This document shows, piece after piece, positions 1 to 9,825 of a stretch of DNA of 64,000 nt; the first letter of the stretch is position 1, and every line of letters starts with the position of its first letter. The DNA is taken from assembly GCA_947623585.1 (NCBI GenBank), contig CANQHA010000002.1, positions 124,001-188,000 of the forward strand. The letters are read 5' to 3'. This DNA is from an uncultured Clostridia bacterium. GTDB taxonomy: Bacteria; Bacillota; Clostridia; Oscillospirales; Ruminococcaceae. Below the pieces are notes generated by a model. That model was given only the letters and a program-made list of their open reading frames with translations. It was not told where the DNA came from and made no database searches. The position numbers and the translations under genes are program-made.

Positions 1-1
1 A

Positions 2-710
<709 letters not shown>

Positions 711-721
<11 letters not shown>

Positions 722-1934
722 AATGGAAGATGCTCTCGAATATATTCTTGATTATCGCGGAAAAACCCCGAAGAAATCGGTAAGCGGGATACTGACTCTT
801 AGTGCAAAGTCTGTTCGTGACGGATATATTGATTATAGCCAGTGCTATTATATATCTGAGAGCGAATATACTCGTTTTATGGTCAGAGGTTTTCCGCGGC
901 TTGGAGATGTTTTATTAACAACAGAAGCTCCCCTCGGAGTTACTGCAAGAATCGACAGGGAAGATATTGCGCTTGCTCAGAGACTATTAACGCTTAGAGG
1001 CAAGGAAGGTATTCTTGATACAGGGTATCTATATTATTATTTGCGTTCTCCTATCGGTCAAGGCAAGTTAAAAGAAAGGCAAACAGGCACAACGGTAACA
1101 GGGATAAAACAATCTGAATTTCGCAAAATTGAAATAGAACTGCCAGATATAAATACGCAAAAAGCTATTGCAGACGTGCTGTCGTCTTTAGATGAAAAAA
1201 TAAAGATTAATCAAAAAATAAACGATAATTTAGAGCGGCAAGCGCAGGCGATATTTGAAAACAGTTTCATTGATAATCCAGAAAATATAGCTTGGAAAGT
1301 TGGAACATTTTCAGAACTAATAATTTCAACACTAAATGGCGACTGGGGCAAGGAAGAACCGACAGGAAACAATACCGAAAAGGTTTACTGCATTAGAGGG
1401 GCAGATATACCGGAAGTTAAAGTCGGAAATAAAGGCAAAATGCCCACAAGATATATTTTGCCTAAAAACCTTTCCAGTAAAAAACTTGAAGTGGGCGACA
1501 TTGTAATTGAAATATCTGGCGGGAGCCCTACTCAATCTACCGGAAGATGTGCCGCCATCACACAATCGTTGCTTGAACGCTACGACAGCAGCATGGTATG
1601 CACTAATTTTTGCAAGGCGATAAAACCAAAATCAGGGTATAGCTTATTCGTATATTTTTATTGGCAGTATCTTTATCAAAAAGACGTTTTCTTTTCATAC
1701 GAAAACGGAACTACAGGTATAAAAAACCTTGATTTCGCAGGAGTTGTAGAAACCGAGCAAATTATCATTCCGCCCATAGACAAAATAGCAAGATTCAATG
1801 ACCTTTGTGCTTCGCTTCTCGATCAAATCTTCGCTAACGGCAAGCAAAATGAACAGCTTGCTTCTCTTAGAGATGCTCTTTTGCCCAAGCTTATGTCCGG
1901 CGAGCTTGAAGTGTCGGAAATCAGTACGATATGA
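711..1934 (+). CDS. hsdS: Type I restriction-modification specificity subunit HsdS
   Basis: 407 residues, the usual HsdS length. It has two target-recognition domains (about residues 1-145 and 195-350), each followed by a helical spacer: near 150-190 (TQKAIADVLSSLDEKIKINQKI) and near 355-400 (LASLRDALLPKLMSGEL). HsdS sets the bipartite DNA target and holds HsdM and HsdR together. The ATG overlaps the end of hsdM; a second ATG lies four codons on. Base composition falls sharply towards AT inside this gene compared with hsdM and hsdR, as expected for specificity genes that are swapped by transfer. The recognised sequence cannot be predicted. Confidence 0.93.
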
Positions 1935-1961
1935 ATATAGTAGAAAGGAAGATACATACTT

Positions 1962-2378
1962 ATGGGTAAATCTAAGCGTCATCAAGACGCGACAGGCGTT
2001 TCAGATTATAATAAGCCGAAAAAAATAAAAAACTTTTTCAAAAGAGCTTGGTATTTTATTTGTCAGCAAATATATGCTATTTTATATGTGGCTCTCATCT
2101 CGGCAATTTGGATATATGTAATACTAAATTGGGACAAATGCATTGATATGCAGCTTTTTAGTAGGTTTAATGGAAATAATATTCTATTTATTGTCGGTTT
2201 GATTCTCGTAATTCTTCCCTTCTATGATGTTGAGGGCAAGGGATTTAAAATACACAAAAATTCATCAAAAAAGATTGTTGAGGAATATGATAAGACTCGT
2301 CATCAATTCGAGATGCAAAAACTATACGAGGGAGTTAAGATAAAAGAAAATTTTGAGGACGAGGAGGATAAGATATGA
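1962..2378 (+). CDS. Unknown small membrane protein inside the RM locus
   Basis: 138 residues, not recognised. A basic N-terminus (KKIKNFFKRAW) is followed by two hydrophobic segments, about residues 33-54 and 70-88, then a charged tail ending EDEEDKI. The topology suggests a two-helix inner-membrane protein with both ends in the cytoplasm. It is AT-rich, unlike hsdM and hsdR. It starts 28 bases after hsdS behind AGAAAGGAAG and overlaps the next gene by ATGA, so it belongs to a short operon placed between hsdS and hsdR. A defence role is an inference from position only. Confidence 0.7.
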   Translation: MGKSKRHQDATGVSDYNKPKKIKNFFKRAWYFICQQIYAILYVALISAIWIYVILNWDKCIDMQLFSRFNGNNILFIVGLILVILPFYDVEGKGFKIHKNSSKKIVEEYDKTRHQFEMQKLYEGVKIKENFEDEEDKI

Positions 2379-2692
2379 ACAAATCAATTATTATGTCAAC
2401 TACTGAAGCGCTTATTAACGTTGTTGAATCTGCCCCTAAGCAATTTCAATATTCAGAAGAATTTTCAAAGAACGAATTTGAAATATGGTATAAGTATGTT
2501 GAAAATGTCTTGGCGATTGCTTACAGATATACAAAATCAGATGACGTTATTCAAACTAAGATAAAAATAGCAAGTATATGCACCTCTGTATCGGATTATG
2601 AATTGCGCGTTCGTGGAATTAGCATGGAATTATTAAATCTTGCGAGTAAATTATCTGGTGGTTCTGCTATGGATTACGGTATGTTTGTTTAA
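2375..2692 (+). CDS. Unknown 105-residue protein inside the RM locus
   Basis: Not recognised. It is a mostly helical, soluble-looking protein with no signal peptide or membrane segment. Its ATG overlaps the stop of the preceding membrane-protein gene (ATGA), indicating coupled translation. It is AT-rich like its neighbours. Its place between hsdS and hsdR suggests it moved in with them as a cassette. Confidence 0.65.
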   Translation: MNKSIIMSTTEALINVVESAPKQFQYSEEFSKNEFEIWYKYVENVLAIAYRYTKSDDVIQTKIKIASICTSVSDYELRVRGISMELLNLASKLSGGSAMDYGMFV

Positions 2693-2719
2693 TAAGCAGA
2701 ATTTTTACGAGGAATAGAT

Positions 2720-3334
2720 ATGTCATTTCCAAACAAAAAGAATAAAGTGTTTGCTGTTTCTAAAACAAATAAAGCAAAAGCTACACTTGCGTCATCATTT
2801 TTCAAAAATCAATATATGGCTTATGAAATGGCTTATAAAACGGCAGGAGACCTATTGGTTAAATCCGCGATTGACGATAACTCGCTCTTTATGGATATTT
2901 CAATATACCCGATAGCGTTTCTGTATAGGCAATTTGTCGAGCTGTATATTAAAGATATTCTATTAATATTTGATGATAAATATAAGACTGATAGCAATTT
3001 AAATAAATCCCACGATTTATATGCGCTTTGGAGCAGATTAAAAGATATTGTCGTACTTAATGATTTTGAATTTCCAAAAGAGTTAGATAATATGCCTTTT
3101 GAAGATGTTATATCATCAACTGAAAGTTACATTATTGAGCTTTCTAAGATGGACAACATGTCCATGGCGTTTAGATATCCTGATAACAAAACGCATAATC
3201 AAAATTTCTTTGAAATAGAAACTCCGGTTAATTTGGAAAACTTGAAAGATAGGGTCAATGAAATCGCCAATATTTTGTGCGTTATTGAAGAAAGTCTTAT
3301 AAACCAGAAAACTTTTGAGGAAGAAATCATCTGA
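2720..3334 (+). CDS. Unknown protein, possibly HEPN-like, inside the RM locus
   Basis: 204 residues. The segment YPIAFLYRQFVELYIKDILL (near 72-91), later SHDLYALW, and still later FRYPDNKTH resemble a family of defence-island proteins with a helical, HEPN-like core (R-x-F/Y-[IV]-E-L at one helix and H-D-L at another). RYPDNKTH also fits the loose R-x6-H nuclease pattern, though this may be chance. If the resemblance holds, a toxin-like RNase or an accessory role in phage defence is possible. No ribosome site stronger than ACGAGGAATAG precedes the ATG. AT-rich. Confidence 0.65.
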   Translation: MSFPNKKNKVFAVSKTNKAKATLASSFFKNQYMAYEMAYKTAGDLLVKSAIDDNSLFMDISIYPIAFLYRQFVELYIKDILLIFDDKYKTDSNLNKSHDLYALWSRLKDIVVLNDFEFPKELDNMPFEDVISSTESYIIELSKMDNMSMAFRYPDNKTHNQNFFEIETPVNLENLKDRVNEIANILCVIEESLINQKTFEEEII

Positions 3335-3429
3335 TTTTTTACATTTTATAATAATGACGTTAATAATTGTTTTGCCCAAATTGCCAGGGGTATAAAATAT
3401 TTTTGCCTTCAAATGCAGGAGAAGCTCAT

Positions 3430-3918
3430 ATGAAACATCAAAAGCACTATTCGGAAGTCATTGATCTTGACTTGGAAAAGAAAATATATGCATCTATGTA
3501 TACTCAGAAGAAACTGTACAGCAGAAACGCCTCAAATATAAATGAAAATGATTTTATATACTATACCGACTGGAAAAATCACATTATAGAACAGCTTGAA
3601 AAATTTCAAACTCCAACAGACTTGGAAAATTTCAAACATTATTGTATTAAATTTTCCAGAGCTGAGAACTGGACCAATTTGGCAGTCGCAGAACTTGCCG
3701 TTCCTTATATTATTGCAATGCTCGGTATAATGGTCTCCTCGTATAATATATTTTTCTCTATTGTCCTACTGATTATTTCCTTTTTGTTTCAACTAATATA
3801 CCACGCCATATGGCATCGTAAGAATTATTTTTATGATGATATTATAGAAGTTATTCAGCAATATCAAGAGAAAGCAGATTCATCATTAAAAACAAGGAGT
3901 GAACAAAATGTCCTATAA
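3430..3918 (+). CDS. Unknown membrane protein inside the RM locus
   Basis: 162 residues from an ATG that has AGGAG eight bases upstream; an in-frame TTG at 3367 would add 21 residues but lacks a good ribosome site. An N-terminal soluble helical part of about 95 residues is followed by two hydrophobic helices (about 96-115 and 118-138) and a short charged tail. Not recognised. It overlaps the start of hsdR by 11 bases. The layout, a cytosolic domain plus paired helices, is seen in some membrane-acting defence effectors, but that is inference. Confidence 0.65.
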   Translation: MKHQKHYSEVIDLDLEKKIYASMYTQKKLYSRNASNINENDFIYYTDWKNHIIEQLEKFQTPTDLENFKHYCIKFSRAENWTNLAVAELAVPYIIAMLGIMVSSYNIFFSIVLLIISFLFQLIYHAIWHRKNYFYDDIIEVIQQYQEKADSSLKTRSEQNVL

Positions 3919-6900
3919 CTACACCGAAGCCGACTATGAAAATTCCATCATAGAGCTGTTTGAAAACATGGGCTACCGCCATGTCTACGGTCCCGACGTG
4001 GACAGGGATTATAACTGCCCGCTCTATGAAGATGAGCTTGTTTCCGCGCTTCGGCGGTTGAATCCCTCTATGCCCGACGACGCCATAAACGACGCGCTGT
4101 TTAAGCTCAAAAACTTTGAAAATGCCGAGCTTGTCCGGAAAAACGCCGTATTTACCGACTATATCCAGCACGGCGTTGAGGTGCGCTACTTTGTCGGCAG
4201 CGAGGAGAGGTCGGGGCTTGTGTATCTTGCGGATTATAATAATTCCACAAACAACTCCTTTATTGTCGCGAATCAGTGGACTTTCATAGAAAACAGCAAT
4301 AAACGCCCCGACGTCATTCTGTTTCTCAACGGTCTGCCAATCGTTCTTGTCGAGCTGAAATCCCCCTCCCGCGAGGAAACCGACGCCTCCGAGGCATATC
4401 TGCAAATCAGAAATTATATGCAGGAAATTCCGTCGATGTTTATATATAACTGCATATGCGTTATGAGCGATCAACTGACCTCAAAGGCGGGAACGATTAC
4501 CTCCGGCGAGGACCGCTTTATGGAGTGGAAAACCAAGGACGGCAGCTATGAGAACACGCAGTACGCCCAGTTTGATACATTTTTTGAGGGAATATTCGAG
4601 AAAGCACGCCTGCTTGACATCATAAAGAATTTTATATGCTTCTCAAACGAGGGCTTGAAGCAATATAAGATCATGGCGGGATACCACCAGTATTTTGCCG
4701 TAAGAAAGGCTATTGTATCTACAAAGCACGCCACCGAAACCGACGGCAAGGGCGGCGTTTTCTGGCATACTCAGGGCAGCGGAAAATCGCTGTCAATGGT
4801 CTTTTATGCTCATCTTTTGCAGGAGGCTCTTAACAGTCCGACAATAGTTGTTCTGACAGACAGAAACGACCTTGACGATCAGCTTTACGGTCAGTTTGCG
4901 AAGTGCAAAAACTTCCTGCGGCAGGAGCCTATCCACGCTGAAAGCCGCGAGCATTTGAAGTCACTTCTCAACGGCAGACAGGCAAACGGTATAATATTTA
5001 CAACAATGCAGAAGTTTGAGGAATCCGATGAGCCGCTGTCTGAGCGCAGAAATATTGTGGTAATGGCAGACGAAGCTCACCGCGGGCAATACGGTCTTAG
5101 CGAAAAGGTTGACGAGAAAACGGGGCGAATCAAAATAGGTACTGCCCGCATAATCCGAAACAGTCTGCCCAACGCTACATATATCGGCTTTACCGGCACG
5201 CCTATTTCAATGAAAGACAAAAGCACCCGCGAGGTATTCGGCGATTATATCGACATTTACGACATGACACAGGCGGTAGAGGACGGAGCAACCCGACCTG
5301 TTTATTACGAGAGCAGAGTTATACATCTCAAACTCGACGAGAACACTCTGCGCCTTATCGACGCCGAATATGATATAATGGCGCATAACGCAGATCCCGA
5401 AGTTATTCAAAAAAGCAAGCATGAGCTTGGACAGATGGAAGCCGTTCTCGGGCATGACCAAACTATTGCCTCGCTTGTTGACGATATACTTTCACATTAT
5501 GAAAATAACCGCGAAAACCTCCTGACAGGCAAAGCGATGATAGTAGCATACTCCCGCGCGATCGCTATGAAAATATATAACCGCATATTGCAGCTCCGAC
5601 CGACTTGGACGGAAAAGGTCGCGGTAGTTATGACCGAGAGCAACAAAGACCCCGAAGAATGGCGGGCGATTATCGGAAACAAGCACCACAAGGAGGAGCT
5701 TGCAAAGAAATTTAAGGACAACGACAGTCCTTTGAAGATCGCCATTGTCGTTGATATGTGGCTGACAGGCTTTGACGTTCCCTCGCTTGCGACGATGTAT
5801 GTCTACAAGCCTATGGCGGGATACAATCTTATGCAAGCGATTGCAAGGGTAAACCGCGTCTTTAAGGATAAAGAGGGCGGTCTTGTAGTCGATTATGTCG
5901 GAATAGCCGCAGCACTCAGGGAGGCTATGAACGACTACACTTCAAGAGATAAAAAGAACTACGGCGACACCGACATTGCGAAAGTCGCTTACCCGAAATT
6001 CATCGAAAAGCTCACGATTTGCCGCGATATTTTCCACGGCTATGACTACTCAAGATTCGGCACCGGCACCGACCTTGAACGCTCAAAGACAATATCCGGC
6101 GCTGTCAACTTCATTATCGCAGTAAACAAGGAACGCGAGAAAGAGGACTTCCTCAAAGAATCGCTTCTTCTGCATCAGGCATTGTCGCTCTGCTCGTCGA
6201 TAACCGACGAATCCTTGCGCATAGAAGCCGCTTTCTTTGAATCGGTTCGCGTGCTTGTGCTTCGGCTTATAAATCAGGGCGGCAAAAAGCGCATTTCTCT
6301 GCCCGAGATGAACGCAAGAATCAACGCGCTTCTGAAACAAAGCATTAAGAGCGAGGGCGTGATAAATCTTTTCTCGGATATATCGCAGGAATTTTCGCTG
6401 TTCGACCCGAAATTCCTTGAAGAGATTTCAAAAATGAAAGAGAGAAATCTCGCCATTGAGCTGCTCAGAAAGCTGATTGCGGAGCAGGTTCAGATATACC
6501 GCCGCACAAATGTTGTAAAAGCCGAGAAATTCAGCGAAATCATTCAAAGCTCAATGAATCGATACCTCAACGGTATGCTCACCAACGAGCAGGTCATAGA
6601 GGAAATGCTGAATCTTGCAAAGCAGATTGCAGCAGCGCATAAAGAGGGTGACAAGCTCGGGCTTACCGCCGATGAACTTGCGTTTTACGACGCACTGACA
6701 AAACCGCAGGCGATTAAGGACTTTTACGAGAATGAGGAGCTGATTACCATCACAAAAGAGTTGGCAGATACCCTCCGCAAGAACCGCACTATTGATTGGC
6801 AGAAGCGAGAGGACGCCCGCGCAAAAATGCGTATGCTGATAAAGCGGCTACTCAAAAAACACAAATACCCGCCCGAGGGCATGGACGACGCTGTTCTGAC

Positions 6901-6946
6901 GGTAATGACCCAGTGCGAGCTTTGGACGGATAATATGGAAATTTGA
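3908..6946 (+). CDS. hsdR: Type I restriction enzyme motor/nuclease subunit HsdR
   Basis: 1012 residues from the ATG nine bases after AAGGAG; an in-frame GTG at 3899 lies too close to that site. The N-terminal nuclease domain shows RPDVILFLNG...ELKSP, the PD-(D/E)xK pattern. The SF2 motor follows, with Walker A QGSGKS, DEAH (MADEAHRG), a FTGTP motif, TGFDVPSL and QAIARVNR (motif VI). A helical C-terminal part contacts HsdM/HsdS. HsdR translocates DNA with ATP and cuts unmethylated targets at a distance. All core motifs appear intact, so restriction is probably active. Confidence 0.95.
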   Translation: MSYNYTEADYENSIIELFENMGYRHVYGPDVDRDYNCPLYEDELVSALRRLNPSMPDDAINDALFKLKNFENAELVRKNAVFTDYIQHGVEVRYFVGSEERSGLVYLADYNNSTNNSFIVANQWTFIENSNKRPDVILFLNGLPIVLVELKSPSREETDASEAYLQIRNYMQEIPSMFIYNCICVMSDQLTSKAGTITSGEDRFMEWKTKDGSYENTQYAQFDTFFEGIFEKARLLDIIKNFICFSNEGLKQYKIMAGYHQYFAVRKAIVSTKHATETDGKGGVFWHTQGSGKSLSMVFYAHLLQEALNSPTIVVLTDRNDLDDQLYGQFAKCKNFLRQEPIHAESREHLKSLLNGRQANGIIFTTMQKFEESDEPLSERRNIVVMADEAHRGQYGLSEKVDEKTGRIKIGTARIIRNSLPNATYIGFTGTPISMKDKSTREVFGDYIDIYDMTQAVEDGATRPVYYESRVIHLKLDENTLRLIDAEYDIMAHNADPEVIQKSKHELGQMEAVLGHDQTIASLVDDILSHYENNRENLLTGKAMIVAYSRAIAMKIYNRILQLRPTWTEKVAVVMTESNKDPEEWRAIIGNKHHKEELAKKFKDNDSPLKIAIVVDMWLTGFDVPSLATMYVYKPMAGYNLMQAIARVNRVFKDKEGGLVVDYVGIAAALREAMNDYTSRDKKNYGDTDIAKVAYPKFIEKLTICRDIFHGYDYSRFGTGTDLERSKTISGAVNFIIAVNKEREKEDFLKESLLLHQALSLCSSITDESLRIEAAFFESVRVLVLRLINQGGKKRISLPEMNARINALLKQSIKSEGVINLFSDISQEFSLFDPKFLEEISKMKERNLAIELLRKLIAEQVQIYRRTNVVKAEKFSEIIQSSMNRYLNGMLTNEQVIEEMLNLAKQIAAAHKEGDKLGLTADELAFYDALTKPQAIKDFYENEELITITKELADTLRKNRTIDWQKREDARAKMRMLIKRLLKKHKYPPEGMDDAVLTVMTQCELWTDNMEI

Positions 6947-7033
6947 GCTTTACCGCAAAGGATTTAGAACATTTTTTGTTCACACTTTTTCAAATATCCG
7001 AGGGTTTGGGATTCCTCCCAACAAGCGGAAAAT

Positions 7034-7122
7034 TCCGTGTGGGTACCCACCGGATTTGCTTGCTGTTTTGCTTCTTCAAGACAAAACGGCAAGCAATTTT
7101 TCGCAAGTGTGGCTACACTTGC
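7034..7122. repeat. Three consecutive palindromes after hsdR
   Basis: Three hairpins follow hsdR: one centred on GTGGGTACCCAC (7039-7050, extended by TCCG/CGGA); a 15-base stem 7056-7070 / 7082-7096 with one G-T pair and an 11-base loop; and GCAAGTGT/ACACTTGC (7103-7110 / 7115-7122, loop GGCT). A T-run follows at 7139-7145. They may end hsdR transcription or mark an element boundary. Confidence 0.7.
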
Positions 7123-7166
7123 TGTGCTTGCTACGAAACTTTTTTATAATTTATGCGAACAAGCTA

Positions 7167-7195
7167 TTGCAAATAATTCTGATTTGTGCTATAAT
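7167..7195 (+). promoter_or_regulatory. Promoter of the XRE regulator gene
   Basis: TTGCAA (7167-7172), a 17-base spacer and TATAAT (7190-7195), 22 bases before the XRE ATG. Confidence 0.75.
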
Positions 7196-7217
7196 CATGC
7201 CATAAGGAGATGATTAA

Positions 7218-7583
7218 ATGCCGGAAGTCAGCATCGTCGCAAAACGCCTGCGGGAGCTTCGCAAGGGCGTTAAACTGTCGCAGGAGAAAATGGGAGAGGT
7301 GGTAGGCGTCAAGCAGTCGAGCCTGAACCGCTACGAGAACGGCACCGCCGAGCCGAGCATCGCAGTTTTGACCCGCTATGCGGATTATTTCGACGTGTCG
7401 CTCGACTATATTTTCGGACGAACAGACTGCCCGCAGGGAAAGGTTTATGAATGTCAGGTGCGACTGTCCGAAACCGACCCCGAAATAGAGAAGTTTGTGG
7501 AAATGTGCTTCGACCCGAAGTCGCCGATGAGCGAGAGGCTGAAGCAAACATTGATAAGAATGATAAGGGAGACAGAAAAATGA
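7218..7583 (+). CDS. XRE-family helix-turn-helix regulator
   Basis: 121 residues behind TAAGGAGATGATTAA. Residues about 8-62 form an HTH_3 (Cro/C1) domain: LRELRKGVKLSQEKMGEVVG, then SSLNRYENGTAEPS. The C-terminal half, rich in acidic residues, is probably for dimerisation. Its stop overlaps the ATG of the recombinase gene (ATGA), so the two form one transcript; XRE proteins of this kind commonly control excision or a nearby module of a mobile element. It might also act as the controller of the restriction locus. Confidence 0.9.
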   Translation: MPEVSIVAKRLRELRKGVKLSQEKMGEVVGVKQSSLNRYENGTAEPSIAVLTRYADYFDVSLDYIFGRTDCPQGKVYECQVRLSETDPEIEKFVEMCFDPKSPMSERLKQTLIRMIRETEK

Positions 7584-9109
7584 CCGCCGTAATATACGCC
7601 CGCTATTCGTCGGACAATCAGCGCGAGGAAAGCATCGAGGGGCAGATCCGCGAATGCACCGCGTTCGCCGAGAAAAACGGTATAACCGTTCTGCGGCATT
7701 ATATCGACCGCGCGTTTTCTGCAAAGACCGACAATCGCCCCGAGTTCCAGAATATGATCAAAGACAGCGGCAAGCACTTATTTGATATGGTCTTTGTCTG
7801 GAAGCTCGACCGCTTCGCCCGAAACAGATATGACAGCGCGAGGTAAAAGGCTCTGCTTAAAAAGAACGGCGTCAAGGTCGTTTCTGCAACCGAAATCATC
7901 TCCGAGGGAGCAGAGGGAATTATTCTCGAATCCGTTCTGGAGGGTTATGCCGAATACTATTCCGCCGATTTGTCCGAAAAGGTCATTCGCGGCATGACCG
8001 AAAACGCTTTGAAAGCAAAGTACAACGGCGGCACTCTGCCTATCGGTTATACTATTGACAGCGAGCGGCATTTTCAGATCGACCCGCTGACCGCCCCGTT
8101 TATTGCAGAAGCGTTTCGGCAGTATGATGAGGGCGCGACTATGACTGACATTCTTGACTATCTCAACGAGAAAGGCGTGAAAAACAGCCGAGGTCTGCCG
8201 CTGAATTACAACAGCGTTCAGCACCTTTTGAAAAACCGCAGATATATCGGAGAGTATACATACCGCGATATTATTATCCCCGACGGCATACCCGCAATCG
8301 TTTCTAAAGACGTATTCGGCAGGGTGCAGGATAGGCTCTCGGAAAACAAAAAAGCCCCTGCGAGGCATAAGGCAGAGGACGATTATCTGCTGACTACCAA
8401 ACTGTTTTGCGGATACTGTGGGGCATACCTGTGCGGTGAAAGCGGCACGAGCAGGACAGGGAATGTTCACCATTATTACAAGTGCGTTTCGGTCAAGAAG
8501 AAGCGCGCCGACTGCCACAAAAAGCCTGTAAAGAAAGACTGGATAGAAGATTTGGTAGTCAACGAAACTATGAAGATGCTAAGCGACGATAACGTAATCG
8601 AAGCTATCGTTTCAATGCTGATTGACTTGCAAGATAGGGAGAATACGAACCTGCCGATGTATGAGCAGCAGCTTCGTGAAACGGAGACGGCGATTCAAAA
8701 TATGCTCAATGCGATTCAACAAGGTATTCTCACAAAATCCACAAAAAGCAGACTTGAGGAGCTTGAAAATGCGAAAGAGGATTTGGAATCGAAAATCTCC
8801 TGCGAAAAGCTCGCAAAGCCGAGAGTCGGCGAAGAGTTTTTGACTTTCTGGCTCAAGAGATTCAGAAAGCTCGACGTGCGGCAGAAGTCGCACCGAAAAA
8901 TGCTTATTGACACGTTTATCAATTCGATTTTCCTGTTCGACGACAAGATGGTCATTACTTTCAATTACAGAGAAGGCACCACTGTTATCGTCTTTGCCGA
9001 CCTTCAAGCGGCTCTGGCAGGGAGGAAAGTTGGTTCGGATTTGGAATGCTTACCCGCACCAAAAACGAAGTCACCGAAAGGGTGGCTTCGTTTTTGGTTG
9101 GCGCAATAG
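7580..9109 (+). pseudogene. Large serine site-specific recombinase with one in-frame stop
   Basis: A 509-codon reading frame interrupted only by TAA at 7844-7846. The resolvase domain begins TAVIYARYSSDNQREESIEGQ with the catalytic serine in YSS, and continues KLDRFARNRYDSAR before the stop; related proteins have a tyrosine at that spot (RYDSA-x-YKA), so a TAT/TAC to TAA change explains it. After it come the recombinase domain (EGYAEYYSADLSEKVIRGM...), the zinc ribbon (FCGYCGAYLCGE, then CHKK), and a coiled coil. Such enzymes integrate and excise mobile elements. Everything except the stop looks intact, so inactivation is recent, or the base is a sequencing error. A terminator hairpin overlaps its 3' end. 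Confidence 0.9.
9059..9097 (+). terminator. Hairpin terminator overlapping the recombinase 3' end
   Basis: A 17-base stem (9059-9075 / 9081-9097) with one G-T pair and loop GAAAG; the 3' arm ends in TTTTTGG. It lies inside the last codons of the recombinase frame. Confidence 0.75.
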
Positions 9110-9378
9110 TCTGTAAACCTGCACTCAAAGCGCCTGAAAAGCCGTGCAAGGCGCGAAAGTGCGAAAATAACAAGGTTTCATAATGTGCAAAAGCCCGAGC
9201 GCTTTGAAACATGGACGCGATTAAAACTCTTTGAGCCGACCACGGCGTCGCAAGCTCCGTATCGCTTGCAGCGCTTTCTTCATGCTTCGCATTTGAAATC
9301 GCCGCTTCACTCGCTCCGCTGCTCCGCCTTTTCCCCAAAGTGCAAGCGCTTCGGGCCCCAATGCACCCCACTATTTTA

Positions 9379-9590
9379 GAGCTCAGAAGGCTCCGCCCGA
9401 GCGAGCGGGGCAGGGGGCTCGGCAACCGGCTTTTGGCGCTTTTGATCGTCGAGGCGCGAAAAATCGGGCTCGAGCGGCTGCTTCTGACGATTCGGAGCGG
9501 CAAGCCGCCTCTTTGAACGTTGCGCTTGCAAACGGCGGCAAGCTCGAAAAATCGACCGACGAGCGCCGCTATATCGTGATAGACCTTTGA
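9379..9590 (+). pseudogene. Remnant of a GNAT-family N-acetyltransferase
   Basis: Translating from 9379 gives RPSERGRGLGNRLLALL and ARKIGLERLLLT, a clear GNAT motif A with the acetyl-CoA loop R-x-x-G-x-G. The reading frame then shifts near 9487 to give DDSERQAASLNVALANGG and RRYIVIDL, the family's motif B and last strand. The N-terminal half is missing: upstream of 9375 no matching codons are seen. The truncation point may be a junction made by the recombinase-bearing element. The remnant is not functional. Confidence 0.7.
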
Positions 9591-9680
9591 TTTGTTTTTT
9601 CGGAGCAGCATTTCTCCCCGAGAAGTTTTTTAAAAAACAATGCGGCCAACCCCCGCATACCCTCCGCCCGAGAATATCAA

Positions 9681-9733
9681 AAAAAGACCGCCTGTTTTCA
9701 CCGATTATCCGGTGCTGGCGGTCTGATTTTTTT
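9681..9733. terminator. Bidirectional terminator after lysC
   Basis: AGACCGCC (9685-9692) pairs with GGCGGTCT (9717-9724), with CACC/GGTG inside, flanked by an A-run and a T-run. It suits lysC on the minus strand. Between 9598 and 9681 nothing else is seen. Confidence 0.75.
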
Positions 9734-9764
9734 GGTATTCGGGCTTAGAGGTCAGAAATCAAAC

Positions 9765-9800
9765 TCTATCCTCTATCTTCTATCCTCTATCCTCTAACTC
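9765..9800. repeat. Short tandem repeat of CTCTATC-like units
   Basis: About five imperfect copies of a seven-base unit (CTCTATC, with one CTTCTATC variant and a final CTCTAAC). Related units (TTAGAGG) in the opposite orientation occur near 60041 and 62791, next to PMR copies. Confidence 0.6.
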
Positions 9801-9825
9801 GGGCTTGCCGAGCGTGGGGCGCTCC

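Noticed and set aside
6943..7149. 68-codon open frame after hsdR
   Set aside because: Starts with TTG inside the hsdR end, has no ribosome site and runs through three palindromes; the peptide looks random.
8985..9611. 208-codon open frame on the minus strand across the recombinase 3' end
   Set aside because: It translates the terminator hairpin and the complement of real coding sequence (TKNEATLSVTSFLV); no start signal or family features.
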